This document shows, piece after piece, positions 1 through 11,300 of a stretch of DNA of 38,161 nt (its first letter is position 1; each line of letters begins with the position of its first letter). Position numbers and translations under genes: made by a program. This DNA is from a virus, in IMG/VR virus record IMGVR_UViG_3300029309_000110, positions 1 through 38,161 of that record; one strand, given 5' to 3'. The notes beneath the pieces were generated by a model that saw only the letters and a program-made list of their open reading frames with translations, had not been told where the DNA came from and did not search any database.

Positions 1-100
1 AGCATCGGCGGGACGTACCTTGACTGCCAACACTTGGACTACAGCATCAAGATCATGCGAGCTTACCTCGACCGCTACTGCACCGAGCGGAGACTCGGGC
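1..100. repeat. Terminal direct repeat, left copy (assembly overlap)
   Basis: Bases 1 to 98 are identical to 38,062 to 38,159. Base 99 is G here and T at 38,160, and base 100 matches 38,161. The repeat lies inside a coding sequence that becomes intact when the copies are merged, so this is most simply the overlap of a circular or circularly permuted assembly of 38,061 bp and not a gene duplication. Confidence 0.95.
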
Positions 101-210
101 GGAAGCCAACTGACTTTGACCGTGCCAGAACGTGGGTCGGTGGACCCCGTGGGCCATGGCGTGAATCCTCTATCCCCTACGCAAACAGAATCATGGGAGC
201 AATGAAATGA
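1..210 (+). CDS. Lysozyme-like endolysin, C-terminal part (gene split by the contig junction)
   Basis: This frame is open from base 1 and ends TGA at 208 to 210. It continues the gene that starts at 37,885 on the right; the joined product is 128 residues. This half carries the Cys-x-x-Leu-Asp-Tyr region, a Tyr-Leu-Asp-Arg-Tyr segment and an Ala-Arg-Thr-Trp-Val-Gly-Gly-Pro motif. The last resembles the Ala-Arg-x-x-x-Gly-Gly-Pro signature of destabilase/i-type lysozyme-like enzymes. Its expected role is cutting peptidoglycan glycan strands. The stop overlaps the next start (ATGA at 207 to 210), so it is translationally coupled to the single-strand DNA protein. The family call rests on motifs only. 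Confidence 0.75.
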   Translation, partial: SIGGTYLDCQHLDYSIKIMRAYLDRYCTERRLGRKPTDFDRARTWVGGPRGPWRESSIPYANRIMGAMK

Positions 211-953
211 CTGCACCGAAACCAATCATCCAAAACATCAAGGGCAAAGACTACGAGGTCGTTGCCAGCCGGGTTGCCCGGTTCCGTCACGATCACCCAG
301 AGCGGGCCATCCTGACCGAGTGCATCCACAACGGTGAAGAGCGGGTGGTCTACAAGGCCACCGTCTGCGACGAGAATCACTTGCCTATCGCTGTCGGCCA
401 TGCTGAGGAGTATCGCAACGCCGGCATGATCAACAAGACCTCGGCCACTGAAAACTGTGAGACATCAGCCATCGGTCGTGCGTTGGGCATCTTGGGTTAT
501 GATGTATGCAACTCAATCGCTTCAGCTGATGAAGTCGAGCGAGCGATCTCTCAACAGGACTCACGTCCTTTCTCTTCGCCTGCCCCAGCCCCCGCCGCTC
601 CCTCCCACACGCCTGCACCACCTCCAGCAGGCTCAGGGGGCGGGGCAGCAGGAGATATTCCTGCCGGCCACAGGCTGGTTGAGTTTCGCAAATACTTCGA
701 GAACGAAACCTCCAAAGGCAAGCCGTACATCAAAGCCTATGCCAAGGTGGATGGCGAAGACATGGACGTGTACGTCTGGGACGCACACAACCTTCAGATC
801 GTGAAGGACAACTGCCCCGGTCAACTCGCGGCGACTGGTGAATACGAAGAGTTCCGAGGCAAGACACGCTTCAAACTGGGCAACGCTCAGACCATCGAGG
901 AAGCACCCGCACCACAGAAGGGAGCATTTGATGACTCAGACATCCCATTCTAA
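207..953 (+). CDS. Single-strand DNA annealing/binding protein (ERF-like N-terminus, SSB-type C-terminal tip)
   Basis: The product has 248 residues in three parts. Residues 1 to 115 contain a Thr-Ser-Ala-Thr-Glu-Asn-Cys-Glu-Thr-Ser-Ala-Ile-Gly-Arg-Ala-Leu motif (about 78 to 93), typical of ERF-like phage annealing and ssDNA-binding proteins. Residues 118 to 150 are a Pro/Ala/Gly linker. Residues 152 to 233 look like a small beta-rich, possibly OB-type, domain. The protein ends Phe-Asp-Asp-Ser-Asp-Ile-Pro-Phe, close to the acidic Asp-Asp-Asp-Ile-Pro-Phe tip with which bacterial SSB recruits partner proteins. It probably coats and anneals single strands made by the exonuclease at 37,046. ATGA overlap couples it to the endolysin upstream. 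Annealase versus SSB cannot be settled from the sequence alone. Confidence 0.8.
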   Translation: MTAPKPIIQNIKGKDYEVVASRVARFRHDHPERAILTECIHNGEERVVYKATVCDENHLPIAVGHAEEYRNAGMINKTSATENCETSAIGRALGILGYDVCNSIASADEVERAISQQDSRPFSSPAPAPAAPSHTPAPPPAGSGGGAAGDIPAGHRLVEFRKYFENETSKGKPYIKAYAKVDGEDMDVYVWDAHNLQIVKDNCPGQLAATGEYEEFRGKTRFKLGNAQTIEEAPAPQKGAFDDSDIPF

Positions 954-1293
954 TGCGATCTTTGAATTGACCATGAGCCCGGCAGCGGCCAAGCAGGTGG
1001 CAAGTGGGCTAAGGCACTACTTGGTGAGTCCTCACCCGTACATCGACACTTCAAAACGTCACCGTGACATTGCAGTGGACTTGCTTTGCAAGATCACTGA
1101 GTATCTTGCCAGCGACCTCCGCACCAAGTTTTTCTACTACAAGCTGTACACCCAGATGGAGAAGACCATGGTGGCGGACGTGTTGAATCACGGCATGGTT
1201 GATGAGACCAACAACAAACTTATCGACCACATTCGTGAGCAACTTTTCGGTGCAGGCGACGACAGAATGTACGACGATGCTACGAGTCTGTGA
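931..1293 (+). CDS. Hypothetical protein in replication operon
   Basis: I do not recognise this 120-residue protein. I chose the ATG at 931 because GGAG lies at 921 and the gene then overlaps the end of the SSB-like gene by 23 bases, as is common in this operon; an in-frame start at 838 would overlap far more. It is mostly helical in appearance and mildly charged, without cysteine clusters or membrane segments. It lies between the ssDNA protein and the replication initiator, so a role in replication or recombination is an inference from position only. Confidence 0.75.
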   Translation: MTQTSHSNAIFELTMSPAAAKQVASGLRHYLVSPHPYIDTSKRHRDIAVDLLCKITEYLASDLRTKFFYYKLYTQMEKTMVADVLNHGMVDETNNKLIDHIREQLFGAGDDRMYDDATSL

Positions 1294-1895
1294 TGTCTTG
1301 GATCAAGATGCGTACAAATTTGAGAACGGACGGTCGCGTCCGTCGAGTCGCCCGCCTTTGTGACATCTCCAAGGCCGAGTGCATAGGCCACCTCTTCGTC
1401 TTCTGGTCACTCGCCGACGAGCATTCCACCGACGGCGTGCTCAAGAACTGGGACAAAGAGTCCGTCGATGACGAGACTTGCCCCGGCTTCTTCAACGCCT
1501 TGGCGGAGGTCGAGTGGGCAGATACAACCCCAGATGGGGAGGTGGTCGTGCCTCGGTTCTCGGATCACAATGGTCGGTCGGCCAAGACGCGGGCTCAGGG
1601 AGCGTCCAGAGCCGCCAAGTACCGGGCAAGGGCGGAAGCCGTCATGGAATCCGCAGCCCCTGAGAAGCCATCTGAGCCCCCGCAAGAGGATTCTGGTGGT
1701 AAGATCGGGTGGTATGCCAAGCTCGATGCCATGGGTCTGGACAAAATGCAGTCGATTCAACTGGTCAAGCGTGTGTTTGACGATCACGGAGAGCAGGGAG
1801 AGCAGTGGCTAACCAAGGTGACTGAGACATGCAAGACCAAGAGAAGCCCGATTGCGTACCTGAAGAAGATCATCAAGAACGAGTACGGTCTCTGA
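1293..1895 (+). CDS. Replication initiator, DnaD/phage O-like replisome organiser
   Basis: This 200-residue protein opens with Trp-Ile-Lys-Met-Arg-Thr-Asn-Leu and a winged-helix-like stretch (Val-Ala-Arg-Leu-Cys, then Ala-Glu-Cys-Ile-Gly-His-Leu, then Phe-Trp-Ser-Leu-Ala-Asp). That is the usual layout of phage replisome-organiser N-termini. A basic Arg/Ala-rich linker follows (about 100 to 120), and the C-terminus has a Tyr-Leu-Lys-Lys-Ile pattern like DnaD-type tails. It would bind the origin and recruit the host helicase. ATG at 1,293 overlaps the previous stop by one base (TGATG); a GTG one codon earlier is an alternative. No helicase or polymerase gene accompanies it. Confidence 0.75.
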   Translation: MSWIKMRTNLRTDGRVRRVARLCDISKAECIGHLFVFWSLADEHSTDGVLKNWDKESVDDETCPGFFNALAEVEWADTTPDGEVVVPRFSDHNGRSAKTRAQGASRAAKYRARAEAVMESAAPEKPSEPPQEDSGGKIGWYAKLDAMGLDKMQSIQLVKRVFDDHGEQGEQWLTKVTETCKTKRSPIAYLKKIIKNEYGL

Positions 1896-2305
1896 TCTTC
1901 AACGTGCATGGACGCCCCGTCCCCTTGCCAAGACCTCGTGTCTTCAAGGGGCGGGCAGTGTCCATCGTGAACCCCAAAGCAAGAGCCTGGAAGGGAGCGG
2001 TGTTGGCGGCTGCGAAACTGACGGCAGCGGCGTGTGGATGGACACCGTCACACCGCCCCCTCCGGCTTGAGCTTATCTTCACCTACCAGAGACCCAAGAA
2101 GCACTTCGACAGCAAGGGTCTGGTGAAAGAGAACTACCACTCAGCCCACATGGTCGGACGACCCGACATCGACAACCTTGCGAAGATGATCATGGACGCC
2201 GTCAATGGCGTTCTTTTTGTTGACGATTCTCAGGTGGTCTACCTGTCCGCTACGAAGCAGTACGCCTCAGAGGACGGGGTACACCTCACGCTCACTGAGC
2301 TCTAG
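1829..2305 (+). CDS. rusA: RusA-family Holliday junction resolvase
   Basis: RusA is a metal-dependent endonuclease that cuts four-way DNA junctions. The family signature Arg-Pro-Asp-Ile-Asp-Asn-Leu-Ala-Lys is at residues 111 to 119. It is followed by Ala-Val-Asn-Gly-Val-Leu-Phe-Val-Asp-Asp-Ser-Gln-Val (124 to 136). Asp113, Asp115 and Asp132/133 are the expected acidic catalytic residues. The N-terminal Gly-Arg-Pro-Val-Pro-x-Pro-Arg-Pro-Arg (28 to 37) also fits. The only ATG (1,829) gives a 67-base overlap with the initiator gene. RusA homology begins near residue 22, where a CTG at 1,892 would overlap the previous stop in CTGA form, so the true start may be 1,892 or GTG at 1,904. It is last in the rightward operon and overlaps the convergent late unit. 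Confidence 0.9.
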   Translation: MQDQEKPDCVPEEDHQERVRSLIFNVHGRPVPLPRPRVFKGRAVSIVNPKARAWKGAVLAAAKLTAAACGWTPSHRPLRLELIFTYQRPKKHFDSKGLVKENYHSAHMVGRPDIDNLAKMIMDAVNGVLFVDDSQVVYLSATKQYASEDGVHLTLTEL

Positions 2306-5300
2306 CGGCCTTGCGTTCTTCACGCTTACGAGCGCCCTCTTGACGGGCCTCTCGGAACACGGCCTTGAACTCTTCGCTGAACTCGTTGCCTGACTCGGCA
2401 CTGATGTTCATCAGCTTCCTGAGTTGATACTCGGCAGACCGAAGCTCGGCTGGGCTGGCATCGGTGAATGCTGCCTCCAACACCCTGAACGGCTGGCTGA
2501 TAGGCAGACCACCAAGCAAAGCAATGTCGGTAAACAATCGCTCACGAATCTCCGCCGCCCTGTCTGGGTCATCCTCACCAGCCAGTTTGAAGAACCCTTC
2601 ACCAATGTTTACAACGGTGTCAACTCCAACAGGAATTAAGGAATCAGACAAGTAGTCTGTGGTTCTACCGTAATCTACGGGTCTGTTCTCATTGCTGGCC
2701 TCGATGGTCTCAGCGATGATGCTTGACACTTCACGGCTGGTGATGAATGACAACAAGGGGAACGGGCTGGCACGGACAATGCCCTCTTCGATGAACATAT
2801 CCAAGGCACGGTCGGTTGCTTTTTGTTTGTGCAACTCCGCGAGAACTTCCTTCTTCTCATCCTCGTCACCAATGGCGCTGGCAAGCAGCATGTTCCAAAG
2901 ATAAGTCACGCCCACGTTGATTGCGGCGTTGCCCCCAATGAAGACAGCGGCCTTCTTGGCGGTGTCACCGCTCGCCAGCTTGGAGCCGGGCTCATACAAC
3001 CGCGAGTATGTTTTCATTGGGTCCGAAGTAAACGCCAGCAGACTCGAAAGGTAGCCGCCCTCTGTGCGAAGTTTGGCGGTCACGTTTGAATCATCAAGAG
3101 GAGACGAAGTGTTCTGCGTCCTGCGAATCGCTGTCTCAGCAGCAAGGATTGAATCAGGTGACGCCTCACTCTCACCTCGCTTGTTCATCTCAGCCTGCAC
3201 AGCAGTAGCCACGATGATGCGATCCAAAAGTCTCAAGGTCGGGATTGCTCGTGGCAACCCAGCCAGCGAGCTTCGTGCCTGATTCAAGTGCTCGGCAGCT
3301 CGACCCACGTCTCCAGACATTGCTGCTTGTCCCGATGCAATGATGTTCTTGAAAGTATCACCGACGACGTTGTGCAACTGGGCGATGTCAGCAATGCCGG
3401 CAGACCCATCGTCACGACTGAACACCACTCGGCGATCAACTGCATTGCTGGAGTCACGATCCCACAGATACCCAGACTTCTTGGACACTTGGTCTTGGAA
3501 GAACCCGCCAAAGGTACGGCCTGCAACCATGCCCATGACTTGCTTCAAGGCTCCCGCCACCTCTTTGGAAGAGTATTCGGTTTGCAAAGTGTTGAGGCCA
3601 CCGAACAGAATGCGTCCCCAGGTTGGCGGGCTCATCACCAAGATACCACCCACAACAGTAGATACAAAGCCAAGCGACGGGTCAGATACTGCTGGCAAGA
3701 CTCTGGTGGCATAGCCGACGTGCTTGAGCATGCGGTCGTATGACTCGCTGCCAAACTTCCGCGTGATAAGCTGACGAACCTCAGCACGAGTGACAGTAGA
3801 CCAGAGGGTGCGAACATCCTCGGCCATATAGCCAAGCTCCAACGACTTGTCCATGTGGTCGAAGTAGTCGCCAGCAAAGTCAGATACGACAATCGAGCCA
3901 GAGGCAGATCGCTGCTTGGTGAACCCGGCGTTCTCGGCGAAGATGGTGGCGACACCACCTCTACCCTTCTGCTCGATCTCCTCAAGGCTTGTGATCCTTG
4001 TAGTGACCTCGGATGTTCTGGGCTCATACCCCGCCACCATCGGAGGCACGTTGCCTGTGATGCGGAACAGGGCAGCCATTGCAGGGTTGCGAAGATCCTG
4101 CTCTCGGGCATCCTTCATGTCTGCAACCAACTGCTTCAGGTGTGGTGGCGCCGCCTCGCGGATTGCAAAGATGTCACTGATAAGGTCGGGTCCGCCCGCT
4201 GGTATTGCTGAGCCCTTGTCCCCGACCCGAAGTGACAGCTTGCCTCGACGGCCAACGATGTCCAAGGTCTCATTGTCCATGGCAAGCAACTTCAAGAACT
4301 GACCGAGCGTGACCTCGTAGTTCTTGCCGCCCAGTCTGACGGTATGCTTCTCGGTGTTGATGCGGCCTCGGGTATTAGATGCACGAGCCCTGAAGTCTGC
4401 CAAGTCACGGAAGCCTGCACGTCGTACAGCTTCATCCAACTTCTCCATGTGGTCTCGACGTGCCTTCAGCATGCGAGATTCGGCGCGGGTTAAAGCATTC
4501 CATGCTCCGCCAAGACCCAACATCTTCAGGGTGGACTGCAAGTCAAGCCCGCCCCGCTGGAAAATACTGAACGTGCTGCTCGTGACTTCACCAGTTGCCG
4601 TTCTTTCACGGTCAGCCCTACCGGAAACGGTATTTTCAACCAATCTTTCACCGGCTTCAATGGTCCTGATCTGCTCAGACTTGGCTTCTTCCATGGCGAC
4701 ACGGTCATCTCGGTACAACACCTCGGCCTGGTTGAGGAGCTCGTCCAGAATCTGTGAGTTCTCAACCATCTCAGAAACTTCTTGATCAGTCTTGGGCAGC
4801 TTGCCCTTCCGCCCACCCGGCAGACGACCCGATGCGTAGATGGTTTTGATACCCGTCCGAGTGTCGTCATCCATCTTGGTTGAACGGTTGAGGAGCTTCT
4901 TCATTCTCCTCTCGAAGCGGTTGACTTTGTTGGCGTGATGATCTACCAACGCACGGCGAAGGACTTCACGTTCGAGCTCCAACAATTTCTCTTCAGTCCG
5001 GGCGTTCATCAACCTCTTGGTAAATCTTGGACGTGACTCTTTGTCCAGATTCTCTTCGATGAACTTCAACGTCTCTCGCTTCGCGTCTGCCAGACGTACC
5101 CGCTTGGCCTTGAGGTCAGCCTCACGACGGCTCATCTTCCGCATCTGATCCCGAAGAGCAGCCTCTTTGTCGGCACGAGCAATCTCTGCTTGAATCTTGG
5201 AACCCTCTTCAAGACCACGAAGGGCAGCGATGTCCGGCCTGGTTCCCTCGCGAGCAGCCAGACGCTGCCGTTCACGATCCATGATCACGTCAAGAGCAGT

Positions 5301-8300
5301 CTTGAAGGCGCCGGCTCCACGCTTCTTGCCCATGCGTGCTTCGATGCCGGCACGTTCTCGTGCGGGCTTGGTCATTGGAGTCTTCTTCTGACCCTTGCGG
5401 CTGCGTGCGAAGACAAGCGGTGAGGACACTTGTCTTACATCAGAGTCCGTACCCACCACACCAGCACGTTGTTCTCGAATAGCAACCGAGTCCTGGGGCT
5501 GATTCTTGAGAACCCGATACGCACCAGACAACGCAACCTCAAGCACAGACAACTGGCTTCCGTGGTTCGTGGTCAAGCTGTCCTCGGGTAGCCTCAGCAA
5601 CTCTTCGATAGCTGACAGTTGGACCTGCAAAGCTGACTGCATCTCAGGGACCAAACCTTGTTGATCTCTTGCCACGAGACTGGATGGGACACGAGCCAAG
5701 AAGTCTTGCGTATCTCGATCAGTCATGGCATGAGCCACAAACTCGTCAAGGTTGCTCACGTTGTAGTCACCCACACCGCCCTTGTCGAAGTCTGGAGAGC
5801 GGTGATACACCAACGCATCAAGGTATGCCTCACAGATTGCACGCATCCAAGGCACAGTCTCTGACGGGTCTTTGTCCAAGTATGCTTCAGCAGCAAGTTC
5901 GTCGGAGGCTTGCGGAGCATCACCAGCTTGCGACTCAAACCGTTGGTCGAGGCTGCTCATGTCCATTCTGGTTTTGCTCTTGTAGCCACCTAACACACGG
6001 GCAAGTTCATCCCTGATTGCAAGATTAGTTCTGGCATGAACCACCTCGTGCAACAAAGTCTCAACACCGCCTACGGCATCAACACCGTACGCAGCACCGG
6101 CGCCGTAGAGTTCTGCCTTTGGCGCGAAGTATCCTGATGGACCGATACAAAGACACCCCTTCTCCACCCAGTTGTCTGGCAATGAACCATTGACTGCGTT
6201 TGGCATAAGAGCTTGAGCCCTTCTCTTTTTGCCCACGGCAGGTCGAGGTTGACTCGCGGCTGTGTCGGCCTGCGTGTCTCTCATAGGCGGAACAAACACA
6301 CCCATGTAGCTGCCCCGTTGCTGGGTATCAATGGGCATATCCAAGTCCATGCCCAGATCAATGAGGTGATTGGCCAAGGCTTTTGATGCTTCGTTGCGAC
6401 CGCCCTGTGAACGGACGATTCGCAAGGCAACACCCTCAATCACAGCGATGTCATCAGCCATCTCTGGAACCAATTCTCGAAGCCGATTCATACGAGCCTT
6501 GATGCTGTCCTCGGGGTTCATCGCGGCGACGACGTGCAACGCTTCACCAACCGTGGCTGCCTTCCTGATCTTGCTCCAACCATAGTCGTTGGCGTTGATC
6601 AGCAACGTGTGAGCAATCTCAGGAGAGGTACGAAGTATGACTTCACCCGTACCAAAGTGAGCCCCCAAGTCGTCAACTTTGCCAGATGAGATGAGTTTGT
6701 CCAACACCTTCGTGGCATTGTCATTCACCCGCATCATCAACTGGTGTTCGTTTGTTCGTTGCTCTACGTCTACGCCTTTGCCAAACCCTTCAGAGTCAGC
6801 GGGGACGACGTGGACGCTAAGCTCACCTACCCTTACGCTTGGTCTTCGGCGTCGGGCGAACTGGGGGTTTCCGGGGAAGTCTTTCTTGATTCGCTTGGCG
6901 ACGGAGTCATTGGCTTCCTGCTGTCTTGTTCGGAAGTCGGCTCGGTGGGCCTGGGTGGAGTGTCGAAGGTGATGAAGCCTGAATGCTTGACTTCCTCCAA
7001 TAGCCTTCGCTGCTCTTGCTTGCTCATCTTTTGGCAGTTTGGCGAGACGCCCATAAACTTTGCGGACGACCTTGGCCCCTGTACTGTTCTCTTCACCCTG
7101 GCGGGCAACAGCCGCTGGCGCGAGGAGAGCAAGTTGTTCAGCTCTTGTAGGAGCGATTCGTAAGATGACTTCTCGTTGTCCTCTGCTGAGAGCTCGGAAT
7201 CGCTTGGGTTCTGGTCTTGCGTTGTCATAATCATCCCTTGCCTTTGCGGCATCTTGACGGGCTAGTCGTCTTTCGGTTCTTTTCTGATCCACCTTCGCAT
7301 CAAGATCAGTTGTATCTTTGCCGGCGTCCCTCGCCTTATTACGTCGAAGTATAGCATTGTCGTACTGGGTATCGACACGATCTCTCTTGCTCTCCGCTTT
7401 TTCTTTGGCGGTTTTCAGCTTATCTTGCCTCTTCGCAAACGCCTCGTCGCTCTCCATCTCCCCTGTGGGGATGCCATCAAAGAACGTGCCAGAATCTATT
7501 TCAGTTTCTGCGGACTGAAGAATAATCTGGTCCTCGGCCCGAGTGATATCGGACTCGGTCGGTGCGGTTTGACCATCTGGATACAACTCGTTCCACGGTT
7601 TGCCGAACACATAACTAAAGTCGCTGTCCAGTCGAACCCCATCTGCGGGTGTGGTGATGACAGCTTGAACCGTGGGAATGACCTGACCAATAGCGGTTTC
7701 GATTTCGGTGTTTGTCTGCTGATCAGTCTCTGCGAAGTCGTTGAAGTTTGCAAAGATGATAAGCGTACCGTTTGACACGGGCTGAACAAGTGGTGTGACG
7801 TTGGGGTTGCTGATGCCTTGCTGGATAGCAGCGACTTCAACATTGGTCACAACGTGTCCGCGTGTGAACACAACGGTCACACCCAAGCCGTCTGGAGCTC
7901 CGTCAACATCGGTCAAACGGTGGGATGCCGCAGCCTCTTGACCAAGAGACACCGACACGAAAGAGACTGCATCTACCGCATCAGACACTGAACCACCGGG
8001 AACCACGACATTGACTACATTGTTGAGAATCAAGTTGCCTTCGGTGTCTGGGTATGCACCGAGTGGACCGTTGACTACTACCCCGCCATCAAGACCAGTT
8101 CCAACCTGTGTCTGGCCGGGCGAAGAAGTTCTCATGTGAGTCAAAGACGTGGCCGCAGATGTCAACGACATCGTTGGATTGACCGACTTGTTTTGAGTAG
8201 CTGCCGCAAGGTCTTGAACAAGTGTCACGTTCTTAGTGCGGCCTGGCGTGACGGTTGCCTTGCGGCCACCTGATCCAACTTCAACAGGCCCCTTCGACAA

Positions 8301-11300
8301 CTGAGACCGCTTAGCCGAATTTGTAGTTCCTCGGACAAGGCCAGTGCCAGATGGGTCAATGACAACCTCAAGCATGAACGCCGCGTTGTCGATTTGCAAA
8401 GCTGCTTCCAACATTTGTTGGGCGCTTATGTCTGTGCGATTTGCTGACAACGTGGCTAAGAAAGCATTGTTTGGACCGTACAGTTCAGCCAACAACTTCC
8501 GAGACAATGTTCGTATCTCTGGCGAAGAGTTTGAATCGACCGCAGTGCCAAGCAGGTACTTGCCAATGTTGTTTGCTCTTCGTCCTTCAACAGTTGCTTC
8601 GGTCGCTACTTCGACTGTTGCTTTGCCGCTTCCCTCTCCACGGAAGAACGCCGCTGCCTCCAAGATGTCCTCGACTTTGGGGTCAAGGAAAGCGTCCTTG
8701 GTCATGGTGAGAACACCGTCAACCTTGGTCGCTAGGCCCGCCTCGTAGGCTTGCTCCAAGAACTCATCTAAGCTCTCTGAGAACGTGCCGGTGTCATCAC
8801 CACGGGTAGACCACATGACCGCTTGCAACTGCCAAGGCCGGAAAGGCTCGACGGCCATAGCTTCTTGTGGAGTCAAATCCTCGCCGCGTGCCAACTTGGC
8901 TCGGGCATCAGCCGCTTGCTGTGTCTGGCTTGACTGCCCATTGACATCTTGAGCGACAAGACCCAAGAAGTCTGACATCAGTTCGTACACCAATGGGTCG
9001 GCAAACGCCTCTTGAGGGATACCGAAGAACCGTGCCATGATCACATCAAGCGTGGGCAGCGGCACAGAGTCAGCCGTACCCATACCCAAAGCCAATGTGT
9101 TGTTGAACGATCCAACCTTGAACTGGCCTGGAGCATCTCCGTACTCGCCGGCTTCAGCTTCGAGCACACCCTTGGGCTCCATGACAGACACGTTGGTCGG
9201 ACGCCCAGCGATGTGAGCAGCGATCAAACCAAGAGCACGTCGAAGGTTCTGGCGAACGTTGGTGCGGGGAGATGTAGCAGAGATAAACTGTGACACCACC
9301 GTGGACAGGGACGGGGCGCCCTCCATGAACGGGAAGGCACGGACCAAGTCCTGACCGAAGGCTTCATACCAGAATCGCTGAGCCCAGCTACCGTTGATGG
9401 CAGCGTTCACGAAGTTGGCGTTTGGGGTGCGGTATGACCCATCAGCCGAGTAGGTGACCGTGTGACGGATGATCTTGTTGTCGTCATCAGACACGTCCGG
9501 TTGCGGTGGGTTTGCAGCGATGGCAGATTGATACTCTGCCTCGGTCATCACGCCCCGAGCGTCTGGACGGATGCCAGTCCTCGTGCTACCGATGTCAAAC
9601 TCAGCTTCTGGTTTGCCTTTGACCTTCAGTGCGATTGAAGACTTTGCACGATCAACTGCATCTTCACCGTGTCGCTCACGAAGACGATCCTCGGCCTGAG
9701 ACATCAATCCATCGACGCGGTCTTGGGTCAAGCTCACGCCATAGTCAATGCGAGTGGCTCGAACACGCTCGATGTCCTCTGGCTCGTTCTCATCAAACGT
9801 GGCGAAGCTGTTGCCCGAGGCCATGCGAAGTGGCTCGCCTGGGTTGAGGTTGACCGGTGCTCCACCTGTCCTTGACGACTCAGGCACTTGATCACGAACG
9901 TCATGCACCGTCACGTTGCTTGGTGCTTTGCCGTACCCACGAGGCTTGGTGCGACGGTCACGAGCAGACATAAAGCCGTCACCGTCTACTGGTGTCTCGG
10001 GTTCCAGAGGTGTGTCTGATGTCGAGTCGGGGTTTGTGACAGCTGCTTCTGCTCCCGCTGATGCACGGGCCATCGAAAAGGACAGAAGAGATGCGTCTTG
10101 AATTGTCGTATCCGCTTCAGGTGACACGCTCGCACGACCAGCTACACCCGAACGCTTGTCTGTGTTTGCAGCTTCAAGAGCAGCAATAACTTTAGTCGCC
10201 ATCTTGGCTTCTGCACCCAACAGTCCAAGTGCAGCCAGACGCTGGGATATTGGTCCCTCAAGAGCAGACAAACCTTCTTCCACTGTTTGAGCTGCACCTT
10301 CAAGCTCAGCACGCATTGACACCCCGAGTCCTACCTCTGGGGTTGGTGCTTTTCTATTTTCAGCTTGGTCAATGACGTTAGCTGCCGCTGCATCCAAAGT
10401 TCCACGAACAGGCCTGTCTGCTGGATCAAGAGCTGCCTCTTGCTCTACACCCCTCTTGGTGTAGCGGCGGAACCCCTTGTACACATTCAAGTCTCCCACC
10501 AAACCTCGGATCTCTTTGTAAAGAGCTGGGTCGAGGTGCTGCACCATGTGAACAATCTCATGCACGCCGTATGCAAACATCAGCGTCTCATTCGTCCGCG
10601 AACGCTTGCCGGTTTGTGGCATGCGTCTTATGTAGACTGTGCCGGCAGACTCGTTGGTGTAAAAAGCAGGATTACCACCCAATGCTGTGCCTTCGCCACC
10701 TTCAAAGAAGACGACGTTAGTGGCGCCAAGTTTCTTCAGTCGCGCCGCAGTTTTTGTTTCGGACTCTGTTTGCTCGTTTTTCTTGATTCGTCTGGCCGGA
10801 GTGAAATCGCCTTCACCATCTACCTTCGACTGTGCTTTGCCGCCGTATTGCTTGAGCACCTGGTCGGCAGTCTTACGTCCGGCTTGCAGAATACTGTTGC
10901 CTTCACCATCAACCATGTCCCGAACTTTGACACCTTCTCGTGCCTGTTCGTCTACGGTTTCAAGCAACTCAAGAGTCCGTGTGTGCTCTTGAAGATCCAT
11001 GTTGATCTTTTCAGCTTCTGCAATTGACTCGTCTGCTGCTTCCAAATGACCGGCCTTGGTGTCTTCAGAAATACCTTTGCGATTAGCAAGTTTCTGACGA
11101 CGTTCAGCTTCAGCCTGAGCTGCATCGCGAGCCTCTTCAAGCTCTTTTCTGTTCTTACGTCTTTCCGTCAGTTCTTCGGCCCGAGCAGCATCATCTTTGT
11201 TGGTGAACAAGCCAAGCATGGATCTATCGCCACCAAGGTTTGCTTCATTCAATGCTTGAGCAACCTCGGGCATCACACGCTTGGCGCCACCACGAACTTG

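Noticed and set aside
10365-11027. 220-codon plus-strand frame inside the giant gene
   Set aside because: It is opposite a continuous coding gene with no ribosome site or recognisable motif.
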